Shown here in pieces: positions 9,269 through 18,293 of a DNA stretch of 64,000 nucleotides. Every line of letters begins with the position of its first letter. The stretch's first letter is position 1. The notes beneath the pieces are model-generated. The model was given only the letters and a program-made list of their open reading frames with translations. It ran no database searches and was not told where the DNA came from. Position numbers and translations under genes: made by a program. The stretch covers positions 1 through 64,000 of the forward strand of contig NZ_JADIKI010000021.1 of assembly GCF_044904605.1 (NCBI RefSeq), read 5' to 3'. Source of the DNA: Dyella_B humi (lineage in GTDB: Bacteria; Pseudomonadota; Gammaproteobacteria; Xanthomonadales; Rhodanobacteraceae).

Positions 9269-9740
9269 TCATTCTTTAAGAGTATCTAAACCAAGCTCAT
9301 GGGTTATTCGTTTCACGCGCCTCATGACCGGCAGGCGATGCCGCCGTAACCACCATAACGGATGTGATAGGAAGCCAACGTGTTCTCGACGTACATTGGC
9401 GCGCTTGCTATCGCCCCAGTGATTGGGTAACTGCAGCCCCGCATAGCTGTTGATAATATCGCGGCACGCGGCAGCGAGTTTGTTGGCATCAATATGCCGT
9501 CGATTGACAAACGACAGCATGTGCGAAGTGATAGCGCCGCGAAAATGTCTTGCTGCCTGGTTGGGGCCCAAGTTGCATCCGTAGGTAAAAGCCGTCAGCA
9601 CATAGCGTTCTTTAGGCTGATCAATTTTGGGTTCCGATCCTGAGATTGGACCGAAGTGGCGGTACCAATTCGTCCAGTGCCCCACATCACACAGTACGTC
9701 AATGACGCTGCGTTCACGCAAGGGACTGCTTCCTGCACCT
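9269..9740 (-). pseudogene. Tn3-family transposase (TnpA) remnant, frameshifted
   Basis: A 150-codon minus-strand frame carries segments typical of the Tn3-type transposase: RSVIDVLCDVGHWTNW, HFGPISGSEPKID, YGCNLGPNQAARH and MLSFVNRRHIDANKL. Partway through, the family continuation (TLASYHIRYGGYGGIA) is found in another frame at about 9322-9400, so at least one frameshift has occurred. Intact TnpA is near 1000 residues; only an interior-to-C-terminal piece is left. No 38-bp terminal inverted repeat or resolvase was seen. Its 5' edge abuts the start of the truncated large ORF on the opposite strand. Confidence 0.85.
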
Positions 9741-11507
9741 CATGACGTCAGCAGCCCAACGCGCGAGCCACGTGTTCGCGACGTGTTGCCCAAACAGTTG
9801 GAAGCATTCGACGACCAAGTTCGCATAGATGGATATACCTACGTCATAGAAAAGGCGTTGGTGATGGCCTTCGGAAATGCCGTCCGCCTAAAATCACTTC
9901 TCAAACGCGCCACTAGTTTCGGAAAAGCCGCGAGGTCGCGTCTGGCTGCGCTCGTCAACGACTATTTTTTGACGCTTTCCCCGTCAACCGATGACTCACT
10001 CTGGCAAGCGTTCCGTGATCTTATCAAGCACCAAGAACGATTCAGCGATGCCCCGTGGGCCATCCCCGAAGACGAATTGATTGAATTTAGAACAATTCTA
10101 GACCGCCATGCGCCTATCGACCCGCTCGGTAGGTTGAGGTGGCTGTTCGATGACTCGGGCTACGCTGAAATGGAGTTCAAGGACAATACGGCGTTCGAAT
10201 TGGCACGCCGCAATGCCTTGGAAAGTATCAAGGCAAGCGACGGTACTGCACGACTAATCGAGCTGGCATTGGCGGCGCCATCATCGCTTAGCATCGCGAT
10301 GAGTCTCGCCAAGATCGACTGGCCGATTGAGGATTTTGCTTGCCTAGTCGAACAAAGTCTTCCTATGGAATCCCTATGGTCGCCCTTTACGAGTGTGGTA
10401 TCGAGCATTGCTAACCAGAAGTTTGGCGAGGCTTGGCAAGTCCGCATGGTTCGGTATGTGGCTGAGGCAACACAACGGGGAGATCTCCAGGCTGATGCGG
10501 CGAGCTTTGTATTTTTACGATGGCCGCCTTTGGCGTCGACATGGAGCGCGATCGCAGAGGCTGGAGATGCAGTCTAGGCAGCGTATTGGCGCGTAACGCA
10601 GATGTTTCCTTCCGACGGTGACGACGCGGCGATTCGCTTTGCGTGTCAAAAATTTGCAGCATCAGGCCGACCTTTGGGTGCCTTATTCGCAATGCATCGA
10701 AATCTCAATCGCTTAACTTCAGTCGTTATCTGCGAACTGCTCACACTTGGGGTTGCCGAGCTAAACGCTAACCCTGAGCGTTATTCGGGAATGCTTAATT
10801 ACTATCTCAAAGAAGTCTTTGCCTATTTGCGAACCGCAGCGGATACTGAGCCAGCGCTTGTGGCAGCATGCGAGTTTAAGTACATCGAAGCTTTTCGATT
10901 TAGTCGCGATGAACTTATCATCCACCGATTGCTGTCCAAAGATCCGGCGCTTTTTTTTGAATTTATCACCAATGTTTACCGCTCAAAAGACCAAGAGGAG
11001 GCCGAGATCACCCAGCACCAACAGGCAATTGCCAGAGCTTCGTATTCGATCCTTTCAACCTTTGTTTTGCTGCCTGGCACTCAAGAAAACGATGTCGATG
11101 CTGGAATGCTCGCGACCTGGATCGTCAAAGTGCGTCGCCTTGCCTCGGATCGCGGGTTGCTGGAGATCACCGATCGTCAAGTTGGGCGTCTTCTTGCGCA
11201 TGCGCCCCTCGATTCGAACGATAACGGCTGGCCCCACCGAGCTGTTCGTCTAGCGATTGAGTCCACGCAGAGTACGGATGCGGAGAGTGCGATTGAAATC
11301 GAACGCTTTAATATGCGTGGTGCGCATACCAAATCGATTGAAGCAGGGGGTGTCCAAGAGCGAGCCTTTGCGGAGACCTATCGAAAATGGGCATGCCAGG
11401 CAGCGGCAACACCACGCACCAGTGCAATGCTCCATCGCATAGCAAAACAATGGGAGGCTCACGCCGCATATGAAGATACATGGGCCGAGCAGCAGAAAAT
11501 GCGGTAA
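9627..11507 (+). pseudogene. C-terminal part of a large protein, split by an in-frame amber codon
   Basis: Two ORFs (316 and 301 codons) lie in the same frame and are separated only by TAG at 10575-10577 and eight sense codons, so together they were one reading frame of about 626 codons. The first 35 or so codons overlap the Tn3 remnant on the other strand and look non-native; recognisable protein begins near 9735 (RVRDVLPKQLEAFDDQ). The product is helical and soluble-looking. The C-terminal block (NMRGAHTKSIEAGG...RKWACQ...LHRIAKQWEAHAAYED) resembles the tails of large multidomain bacterial proteins of the defence-NTPase kind, but I cannot name the family. The missing N-terminal part and the Tn3 piece suggest truncation by transposition followed by decay. 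Confidence 0.6.
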
Positions 11508-11565
11508 CGAACATGGCTGCCACGGCATGCCTCATCGGCGCCAAGTCTTCCGCCTTAGTCGACGA

Positions 11566-12777
11566 CTATTTGGTGTCGCCTGATCCTGAAGGGTGAGGCG
11601 GCCGCCTAGCGGAGATCGCATCCTCTCTGGCCGGCATCAGTGGCGCGCCGAGCAGGTTTGCAGCGCGGCTGGCCAAGAGGCTGCCCGCCTGAAAATACCC
11701 CATGACCGTACCGACGCCGCGGTGTTCGGTCATCGCCATCACCTCGCCGAGCGGCACGCCTTGCCGAACCGCTTCGGTGACAAAGCCCGAGCGCAAACTG
11801 TGGGCCGCCCAGTCACCGTCAAGGCCAGCAAGTTTGGCGCGGCGCTGGACCATCCGCGCCACGTGATCGGCGGTCAAGGCCGTAGTGCCGACGGTGTCGC
11901 CACGGTACATGCGGCGGAAGAGGGGGCCCGCAGCCGCCGGCGCGGCCATCAGCCAGGCGGCAAGCGCGCGGGCGGCGTCGCCCTTTAAGGGTTTTTCGCG
12001 TCGCACACCGCTGATATCGGTCTTGGTACTGCCCAAGGCATACACCCACGTGTCGGCATCCAGACGGCGCACGTCCGAAACTTGCAGGCCCACGATTTCC
12101 GAGCGACGACGACCGCCACCGCTCCACGCCAACAGCAAGAGCGCGCGATCGCGCACGCCACGCCGGCCGTCTGTGCAGGTGGCCAACAAGGCTTGCAGCG
12201 GTTCGGCTACCGCAGCGGTCTTCTTGCGCACGGTGACGCCGCGCCGGACCTGCGCCTTACGGGCGCGCTGCAGCAATTTGCGGACCGCGGCCGTTTCAGT
12301 GGGCGACTCCCAGTCATGCACGCGGTGCCAGCTCGCTAGCACGGCCAGGCGGTGGCTGACCGTGTTGTACGCCAGTGCCCCGAGATGGCCCTTGATGCCC
12401 GCGGCCACCAGCGCCGCATCGAGCGTCGGCGGCAACTCGTGCGTCCAGGTGCCCTCGTCGGCGGGACGTGCCAGATGATCCAGCACGAATTGGACGGTCG
12501 CCGCGACCGGCAGCGGCTGTTCACCCAACGCATATCCGTAACGACCCTGCAGCCAGCTGTTCCAGTAGGTGAGGGCACTACGGTAGCTGCGCACGGTGTT
12601 GGGCGGCGTACCGGCGGCCACGAAGGCAGCCGCTGCCGCCTGGCTCGCGGCATCCAGCGAAGCCAGATCCAGTGCGGCGGGTAGCTTACTCAGTGCCAGG
12701 GACGTATTATTCATTACGTATACCGTATCTAAATAGTGATTCTGAGTAGATAAGATCGGATAAGGTTTACTTATCAT
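11566..12777 (-). CDS. Tyrosine recombinase / integrase
   Basis: Up to 403 residues. An N-terminal SAM-like core-binding domain (NTVRSYRSALTYWNSWL) precedes a catalytic domain with GGRRRSEIVGL (Arg), GSTKTDISG (Lys), HSLRSGFVTEA (His-x-x-Arg), EHRGVGTVMGYFQ (His and the nucleophile Tyr 361 in this numbering). All active-site residues are present, so the enzyme should be functional. The start is either ATG 12777 or ATG 12714 (MNNTSLALS); neither has a strong Shine-Dalgarno sequence. The gene is noticeably GC-richer than the cargo genes to its right. It is divergent from the kfrA-like gene across an 87-bp region with GATAAG repeats, which suggests shared control. It is the likely mobilising enzyme of the island reaching to dif. 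Confidence 0.9.
   Translation of the reverse strand: MISKPYPILSTQNHYLDTVYVMNNTSLALSKLPAALDLASLDAASQAAAAAFVAAGTPPNTVRSYRSALTYWNSWLQGRYGYALGEQPLPVAATVQFVLDHLARPADEGTWTHELPPTLDAALVAAGIKGHLGALAYNTVSHRLAVLASWHRVHDWESPTETAAVRKLLQRARKAQVRRGVTVRKKTAAVAEPLQALLATCTDGRRGVRDRALLLLAWSGGGRRRSEIVGLQVSDVRRLDADTWVYALGSTKTDISGVRREKPLKGDAARALAAWLMAAPAAAGPLFRRMYRGDTVGTTALTADHVARMVQRRAKLAGLDGDWAAHSLRSGFVTEAVRQGVPLGEVMAMTEHRGVGTVMGYFQAGSLLASRAANLLGAPLMPAREDAISARRPPHPSGSGDTK
12749..12775. promoter_or_regulatory. Candidate operator between integrase and kfrA-like gene
   Basis: GATAAG occurs at 12749-12754 and 12759-12764, and its inverse CTTATC at 12770-12775, giving a 6-bp inverted repeat with a 5-bp spacer plus a direct copy ten bases away. 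It lies between two divergent starts, where a KfrA-type autoregulator would be expected to bind. Functional assignment is inference. Confidence 0.4.
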
Positions 12778-12801
12778 ACCTAATTGGAGGAGGGGCAGGG
12801 C

Positions 12802-13674
12802 ATGGCCATCGGGGTACCTGAAACGGACGTGTTTGCCGCCGCGGACGCCGTGCTGGCACGGGGCGAACGGCCCACGGTCGAACGCGTGCGCGTGGAACTC
12901 GGCCGCGGCAGTCCCGCACGGGTCGGGCAGCTGCTAGAGCAATGGTGGGAGCAATTGGCGCAGCGCTTGAAAGGCCACGCGTTGCTGCCGGACCTGCCGA
13001 GCGAAGCGGCGCAGGGCTTCGCGGAGGTATGGCGGCTCGCCGTGGCCCAGGCCGAAGGGATCGCCCGGACCGCGCTGACCGCGGAGCAGAACGCCCTCTT
13101 TGCCGCGCAAACCGCCCTCACCCAGGAGCGCAAGCTGTGGGAAATCGCGCTCGCCGAAGCGCAGACGAATGCGCTCGACAGCGCAGCCAAACTGGCGCAG
13201 AGCGAGCTGCAACTGCGCGAACGCCAAACCCTGGTGGACCAATTGACTACCCAGGTGGCTGACCTCCTTCAACAACGCGATCACCTGCAGCGGCAACTCG
13301 CGCAGCAACTGGCCAACCTGGACACCCTACGTGCCGCGCATGCGTCTGTGCAGGAGCACGCCCGTACCGTGGAAGATCGGGCCCACCAGCAAGTCGATCA
13401 GGCACGCCAGGAGATCAAGGACTTGCAGCAGCGACTGGAGCGCGAACAGTACGACGCTCGTCAGCGTGTCGCCCAACTTATCGCGCAACAGGAGGAACTC
13501 CGCGGTGCGGTGCGACTGGCCGAGCAAGCGACCGCGCATCACACTGGACGCGTTGTCGCACTGGAAGCCATGATCATGCAGTGGCGCAAAACATTGGAAC
13601 GTCCCAAACAGATTTCTACACGTCGCGATAAATCGAATTCAGCCTCAAAGAAAGTGGCAAAGAAGAAACATTAA
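12802..13674 (+). CDS. KfrA-like DNA-binding coiled-coil protein
   Basis: 290 residues from ATG 12802, chosen over a TTG at 12784 because GGAGGAGGGG at 12786-12795 is an ideal Shine-Dalgarno sequence for it. Residues about 5-60 (VFAAADAVLARGERPTVERV...LGRGSPARVGQLLEQWW) match the KfrA N-terminal DNA-binding domain. The rest is a long coiled coil rich in Gln, Arg and Glu, ending in a Lys-rich tail (KKVAKKKH). KfrA proteins of plasmids such as RK2 are autoregulators and nucleoid- or segregation-linked. Here the gene stands between an integrase and the PHP-SMC ATPase, so it probably controls island genes. Its C-terminal half is repeated at 17750-18238. Confidence 0.83.
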   Translation: MAIGVPETDVFAAADAVLARGERPTVERVRVELGRGSPARVGQLLEQWWEQLAQRLKGHALLPDLPSEAAQGFAEVWRLAVAQAEGIARTALTAEQNALFAAQTALTQERKLWEIALAEAQTNALDSAAKLAQSELQLRERQTLVDQLTTQVADLLQQRDHLQRQLAQQLANLDTLRAAHASVQEHARTVEDRAHQQVDQARQEIKDLQQRLEREQYDARQRVAQLIAQQEELRGAVRLAEQATAHHTGRVVALEAMIMQWRKTLERPKQISTRRDKSNSASKKVAKKKH

Positions 13675-13733
13675 AACGCCAATGGCGTGGCACGCCGCCA
13701 TCAAGGTGCGTAATCTGAAGTTACGGAGAACTT

Positions 13734-16565
13734 ATGCAGACTACAAAATGGTGGAAGTGCGATTTGCAGGTTGCTTCGCCGTCTTGGGGCTTCACGCTTC
13801 CCGCGGGCACTCACTACGACTTTACCCGTCCGGATGATCGCGCAGCGTTCCTCGATCTTTACATGCAAACGGCCGCCTCGCGCGGCATCGAAGTCTTGGC
13901 GCTTGCCGATCACAATAGCGGGGAGTGGATTGACGACATAAAACTCGCGGGAAAACGGCATGGCATCGTGGTATTCCCAGGCTGCGAGATCACCACACAA
14001 ACCGGCGCCGATGGTGCGCATCTGCTGATCTTTGGTGATTTGGACAAAACAAGCCGTGATTTTGATCGCTTGCTTCACAGCATCTTTGGCTTTGCGGAGG
14101 GCAATCCGGCGTACCACACCCATGGCGGTACGCTTAAACCGTCCGTCTCTACGCAAACGGCAGAGCAGATTCTCAGTCATCTTCCCGATGGCTACATCGC
14201 TGTCGCTCCGCACGCACTAAGTGAAAATGGAATGGCGTCGCCTAAAACCGCCAAGGGTGACATTCGGTGGAAAGCTTTGCATCACGAACGATTGCTGGCG
14301 TTAGATCCAGGCGATTGTGCGAATGTTGAGGGGGATGGGTTCAATGCACGCTTTAAGCGACGCGAACTCGCAGACTTTCCTTGCTTGCGTGACATGGCGT
14401 TCATTTCGACGTCTGATGCTTACAGCGTTGATCGCCTGGGTGCCAGGTTTACATGGATTCGAATGGGGCGGCCATCGATTGAAGCACTCCGACAGGCCTT
14501 CCTAGACCATGAATCGCGCGTCATATGTGATTGGTCGTCGAAACTACAGGCCTTTCCAGCGCGTAACCCCAACAATGTTCGACATGCCTGGATTGCATCC
14601 ATTGACTTGAACGGCCAACTCGCCAATTCACGCCGCCCGCTATCGCTCTCATTCCATCCTGGACTCAACGTCATCATCGGCGGACGAGGCAGCGGAAAAT
14701 CGACCGTTATTGCAGCGCTGCGGCAGATTTATTCGTCATCCGACAAATTGCCACCACGCATCAAGGCAGAAGTCGATGCCTTTTCGGGGAGCGTTTTCGC
14801 TAGCGCTGAGTTGCATTCGGTTTATCGCATACAGGAGTCACAAGAAGCCGTATCGTTGCGTTGGACACACGCCGATAAACGATCGCCCAGTCCCCGTCTG
14901 CCTGTCACGGTCGTCAGTCAGAAGGAGCTATTTGAACGTGCCATTGGTGACATTAATGACCCGAACATGTCGTCCCGAAGCCTCTTGGCGTTGGTTGACA
15001 CGTCCATCGGTTTCAACGCGGAAGGCATTTCATCGCTCGACGGATTCGGTCGCAAGTTGGAAGACGCCCGGACCCAATGGGCGAACGCCGCGCGGCGGCA
15101 GATTCAGATGGAGAGTGACGTCGCGCAACTGCCGGAACTAAGGCGACGAGAAGCCATATTGCAAGGGCAGGTCGATGCATTTTCGGCACCGGAAGTTAGA
15201 CAACGGCTTGCCCGCATCGAGTCGCGGCGCTACGAAGATGATGTCTTTTCGCGCACTCGCAATGAGACTGTCGACTATCTCGCCGAACTCCAACGCGTGG
15301 CGACGTCACTGGCCATTACGAAAGAAGAGGAGACCGGCTTTGGCGAACCTTTTGGCAAGGAATTGGCGCTATTGTTTGGAAAGCTACGCGCTATTTCGGA
15401 AAACGTCGCCAACGATGTCGTGCAGTTAGTCGCAGAGGCCAATGACGCCCTTCGCGACTTTGACGCAGACCTAGCCAAATCCGCATGGCACGCCGACTTT
15501 ACGGCCTCCCTCCAAGATCTGGAGGCGTATAAAGAAGAGTTGGACGCAAAAGGCCTCTCGACGAAGGAATTCAGTCGTTTGCAAGAGGAGTTAAAGGGCA
15601 TTCGACAGCAAATAGTCGCCCTGACAGAGACCGAGAGTACGATCGAAAAGATCAGAGGCGACACCGAAGCTGCATGGCGCGCTATGGCCGACCTTTGGAG
15701 TGCAAGAGACGCTGCACGTGCAGAACTTTTTGAAGTGGTATCGGTTAGAAGCGGACGCTTACGATTTCAAAGAAACGTGCGCGCGGACGTGATGCCTTGG
15801 ATTCAATCACTTCGCGCCATGGCGAATTTACGCGCAGATGCCTATCTCGACGATGTTCCCAAACTTGCCGATTGGTTATGGCTCCAACGAGCCGATGTAG
15901 AAAACCGATGGGACGCATGGATCTATGCCATGGCGACAGGGGACATGCATGTTGTTCAGCAAGAGGCTCAACTCCGTCGTGAGTTTTGTGATCGTCTTTC
16001 AGGAATCGATGTCACGGTCCGCATGAAGCTGGCCACGCTGATTCCGGATGATGTTGTCACGATGCAGTTTCTGCGTGACGGCGGCCACGCAGAAAATGAC
16101 CACGATTGGCAAGCCATCAGTGAAGGGTCGCCGGGACAAAAGACAGCGGCAATGTTGGCTTTTGTACTCCATCATGGAAGTGACCCGCTCGTCTTAGATC
16201 AGCCGGAGGATGATTTGGACTCGGAATGGATATCGGAATTGGTGGTGAAGGAACTTAGAAAAAGCCGCTGGACACGGCAGCTTATCGTAGTGTCACATAA
16301 CGCCAACATCCCCGTTCTGGGTGATGCCGAGCAAGTAATCGCCCTTGAAAATAGGCAGGGCTCACTGTCGATTCGAGAAAGCGCTGTGACGGCGGAAAGC
16401 GGCAGTACCGAATTCGTGAAACACGTGGGTCCTGTCGAGGAACAATTCGTACGCAACGATATTCAGTTAATTATGGAAGGTGGCGTGGTGGCTTTCGTCA
16501 AGCGCGAGCAGAAGTACAACAATGAGACTCGAGACATCCGCTTAGGCAGATTCGTTTTTCGATAG
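13734..16565 (+). CDS. PHP-domain / SMC-like ATPase (TrlF-type)
   Basis: 943 residues; ATG 13734 follows CGGAGAA. The N-terminal part is a PHP metal-dependent phosphoesterase domain (LALADHNSGEW, VVFPGCEITT, AVAPHA). Then comes an ABC/SMC-type ATPase with Walker A GGRGSGKST (Lys 322), a long helical coiled-coil insertion (about 430-700), a signature-like EGSPGQKTAAML and Walker B with D-loop PLVLDQPEDDLDSEW, ending in an H-loop (VVSHNANIPVLGD). This PHP plus SMC ATPase architecture is annotated elsewhere as the TrlF family and is common in mobile and defence-rich regions. A nuclease or phosphatase gated by DNA-end or nucleotide sensing is plausible but inferred. It is less GC-rich than the integrase and kfrA-like gene to its left, consistent with separate acquisition as cargo. 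Confidence 0.85.
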   Translation: MQTTKWWKCDLQVASPSWGFTLPAGTHYDFTRPDDRAAFLDLYMQTAASRGIEVLALADHNSGEWIDDIKLAGKRHGIVVFPGCEITTQTGADGAHLLIFGDLDKTSRDFDRLLHSIFGFAEGNPAYHTHGGTLKPSVSTQTAEQILSHLPDGYIAVAPHALSENGMASPKTAKGDIRWKALHHERLLALDPGDCANVEGDGFNARFKRRELADFPCLRDMAFISTSDAYSVDRLGARFTWIRMGRPSIEALRQAFLDHESRVICDWSSKLQAFPARNPNNVRHAWIASIDLNGQLANSRRPLSLSFHPGLNVIIGGRGSGKSTVIAALRQIYSSSDKLPPRIKAEVDAFSGSVFASAELHSVYRIQESQEAVSLRWTHADKRSPSPRLPVTVVSQKELFERAIGDINDPNMSSRSLLALVDTSIGFNAEGISSLDGFGRKLEDARTQWANAARRQIQMESDVAQLPELRRREAILQGQVDAFSAPEVRQRLARIESRRYEDDVFSRTRNETVDYLAELQRVATSLAITKEEETGFGEPFGKELALLFGKLRAISENVANDVVQLVAEANDALRDFDADLAKSAWHADFTASLQDLEAYKEELDAKGLSTKEFSRLQEELKGIRQQIVALTETESTIEKIRGDTEAAWRAMADLWSARDAARAELFEVVSVRSGRLRFQRNVRADVMPWIQSLRAMANLRADAYLDDVPKLADWLWLQRADVENRWDAWIYAMATGDMHVVQQEAQLRREFCDRLSGIDVTVRMKLATLIPDDVVTMQFLRDGGHAENDHDWQAISEGSPGQKTAAMLAFVLHHGSDPLVLDQPEDDLDSEWISELVVKELRKSRWTRQLIVVSHNANIPVLGDAEQVIALENRQGSLSIRESAVTAESGSTEFVKHVGPVEEQFVRNDIQLIMEGGVVAFVKREQKYNNETRDIRLGRFVFR

Positions 16566-16635
16566 AAAGCAATCCAAATGAAAGCAACGTGGCCATCAAC
16601 CGTACAGCCCTCCGCCTCCGACCAATGAGTAAGCC

Positions 16636-16953
16636 GTGTCTAGCGTCTCCTTGAACATGAACGTTGCCATTGGCGTTATGGCGATTTACGTGTTTATCTA
16701 CTACTTCTTGGCCAGATCAGTGCTGGCAAGGATCAATCGGAAGGATCCGGATTATTTCGAACTTACTGAAAACGGCAGCGATTTGCCTGTCGGGATGAAA
16801 ACATCTTCTACCATTTTAGAGATGGTATTCGATCGCGACCTACCTGGCCGCACGTATGGACAATTTGTGCGCATAGGCCTCTACACGGTTCGCGTCATGT
16901 TTGCGTGCTACGTTCCACTCTCCGTACTTATGCTGTCCTTGGCTTGGAAATAG
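16636..16953 (+). CDS. Small two-helix membrane protein, TrlF neighbour
   Basis: 105 residues from GTG 16636, or 98 from ATG 16657. There is a hydrophobic helix at about 10-27, a polar loop with KDPDYFELTENG, and a second helix at about 85-103. The helix-loop-helix layout and the DP.YF/Y segment recall UspB-like membrane proteins, but the match is too loose to name it. It follows the PHP-SMC ATPase by 70 bp on the same strand. A membrane partner of the ATPase (effector or anchor) is a possible role, based only on position. Confidence 0.6.
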   Translation: MSSVSLNMNVAIGVMAIYVFIYYFLARSVLARINRKDPDYFELTENGSDLPVGMKTSSTILEMVFDRDLPGRTYGQFVRIGLYTVRVMFACYVPLSVLMLSLAWK

Positions 16954-17186
16954 CCAGCCCGCATTTCACGGTTTCAAGCGCCGCAGCGATCGAAGATGGT
17001 CAGCGATCGGCCTATGCTGTGATGACACGGGCGTTGATACGTCGGACCGCAGAAACGGTCCTCGCGTTTTACTGCGCTGTACGCTGCGTTCCCACCGATG
17101 TTGCTGTTGACGAACATTCAATATTGCTTCGTGTGCTGTTTGGCGAGAAGATGATCCATAAGGCACGTATCAGCGCCTGCGGCTAG

Positions 17187-17503
17187 ACACGCTGCGAGAT
17201 CGAACTGGTAAGAGCCTGCATCAACTCGTGCATCCTACGCTCAATAAGAAATAGGTCGCGACACACCGAACGAGCGCTCCGTGTCGCCGAGCAATTGGGC
17301 AACAGCCTGTTGCCCAAAAAGAAGTAAGCCGCGACAAACCGGAGAAACGCTCCACGTTGCTGTGCAAGAGGCAGTTTGTTGGCGGCCCGGCGGCAGGTTG
17401 TTGGTCGCAGCGGAGGCAGTTCCTAGGTTTCCGACAGCTGTGCAATTGGTCAACAGCTTGTTGACTAATTTTGTGGGCTGCGTGCTCCAATGAGGAGGTT
17501 TAT
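17187..17503. repeat. Repeat-rich non-coding block with two hairpins and iteron-like motifs
   Basis: A perfect 10-bp inverted repeat with a 3-bp loop lies at 17295-17317 (TTGGGCAACA, GCC, TGTTGCCCAA). A near copy lies at 17446-17468 (TTGGTCAACA, GCT, TGTTGACTAA; one mismatch). Both are preceded by GCAA. About 17245-17285 and 17319-17358 are diverged direct copies of each other (GTCGCGACACACCG versus GCCGCGACAAACCG). GGCAG-TTGTTGG motifs recur every 22-23 bp (GCAG at 17371, 17393, 17416), like degenerate iterons. No convincing gene is present. The function may be operator, partition site or recombination site; this is undetermined. Confidence 0.5.
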
Positions 17504-17650
17504 GTGACGAACATTCCTCAGTGCTTAGGTTTTTCTGCCTACGTTCTCGGCTGTAGATATTTGACTGCGCCATTTGCCGAGGATTTCTGCCGTGGGCGTA
17601 GAAGTTTCTCTGCCGAGAACAATTGGGACGCCGCTTATCAGCGGCGCTAG
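17504..17650 (+). CDS. Possible 48-residue ORF with strong ribosome-binding site
   Basis: A GTG start at 17504 lies five bases after GAGGAGG (17492-17498), an unusually good Shine-Dalgarno sequence, and opens a 48-codon frame ending in TAG 17648-17650. The product has three Cys and an acidic middle (APFAEDFC) and matches nothing I know. It could be a small island protein or a leader, or the site could be the remains of a lost gene start. Confidence 0.3.
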   Translation: MTNIPQCLGFSAYVLGCRYLTAPFAEDFCRGRRSFSAENNWDAAYQRR

Positions 17651-17749
17651 CCGAAACTTAAGTGTCAAAGTCAACCGTCGAGAACAGTCAGGCCGCCTAA
17701 TTTCTAACTAAATTAATTAGATAAGTCCTTTTTTGCAAAAATTTCCAGA

Positions 17750-18238
17750 ATGCCGGCCGTACCTCAATTAGGCGAGAGGCAAGCGTTGTTGGAACAACTG
17801 GCTGCGCAACGAGGAGATCTGCTTCAGCAACGCGATCGTTTGCAGACACACCTAGAGCAACTGCGTGTTGAATTGGAAACCTTAGGTACCGAACGAACAG
17901 TCGCTCTCGAACATGTGCGTGCCATTGAAGATCGTGCCCACCTTCATGTCGATGAAGCACGTCAGGAACTAAAAATGTTGCAACAGCGGCTCGAACGCGA
18001 GCAACGCGAACATGACAAACGCATCACTCAATTGGTTACACAGCAGGACGCACTACGCAAAGCCCTCCAGGACTCCGAACGGGCCACCGCACATCAATTG
18101 GGACGAGTTGCTGCCTTGGAAGCGGCCATGGCCAAGTGGCGGAGCATACCGGTAGCGCCCATAAAAAACGTAGCGCGCAAATCACAATCTGAAGCAAAGA
18201 CCAAGCCACGAAGCAGGGCACGTAAGGGGCGCTCGTAA
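17750..18238 (+). pseudogene. 5'-truncated second KfrA-like copy
   Basis: 162 codons that align with the C-terminal coiled coil of the protein at 12802-13674: ERQALLEQL/ERQTLVDQL, DLLQQRDRLQ/DLLQQRDHLQ, RAIEDRAH/RTVEDRAH, LQQRLEREQ in both, RATAHQLGRVAALEA against QATAHHTGRVVALEA, with a basic tail in both. The N-terminal DNA-binding domain is absent and ATG 17750 lacks a Shine-Dalgarno sequence, so it is probably a remnant, though a short coiled-coil protein could still be made. It starts after an AT-rich stretch (17698-17745). The two copies bracket the PHP-SMC ATPase and its neighbour, which suggests insertion of a cassette at, or recombination through, a kfrA-like gene. Confidence 0.75.
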
Positions 18239-18293
18239 CGCCGTAGTAGATGCCGTCATTCACTATGAAGCGAAGGCTAGCTTTAGCTTGGAA

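Noticed and set aside
12711..12737. Degenerate dif-like sequence (CATTACGTATACCG...) at the integrase 5' end
   Set aside because: Only the central GTATA and part of one arm fit, and an extra base is needed in the other arm. It may belong to the integrase promoter; not enough to call a second XerCD site or island boundary.
16905..17186. 93-codon plus-strand ORF overlapping the small membrane protein end
   Set aside because: Shifted frame over a better-supported gene, no Shine-Dalgarno sequence, mixed composition.
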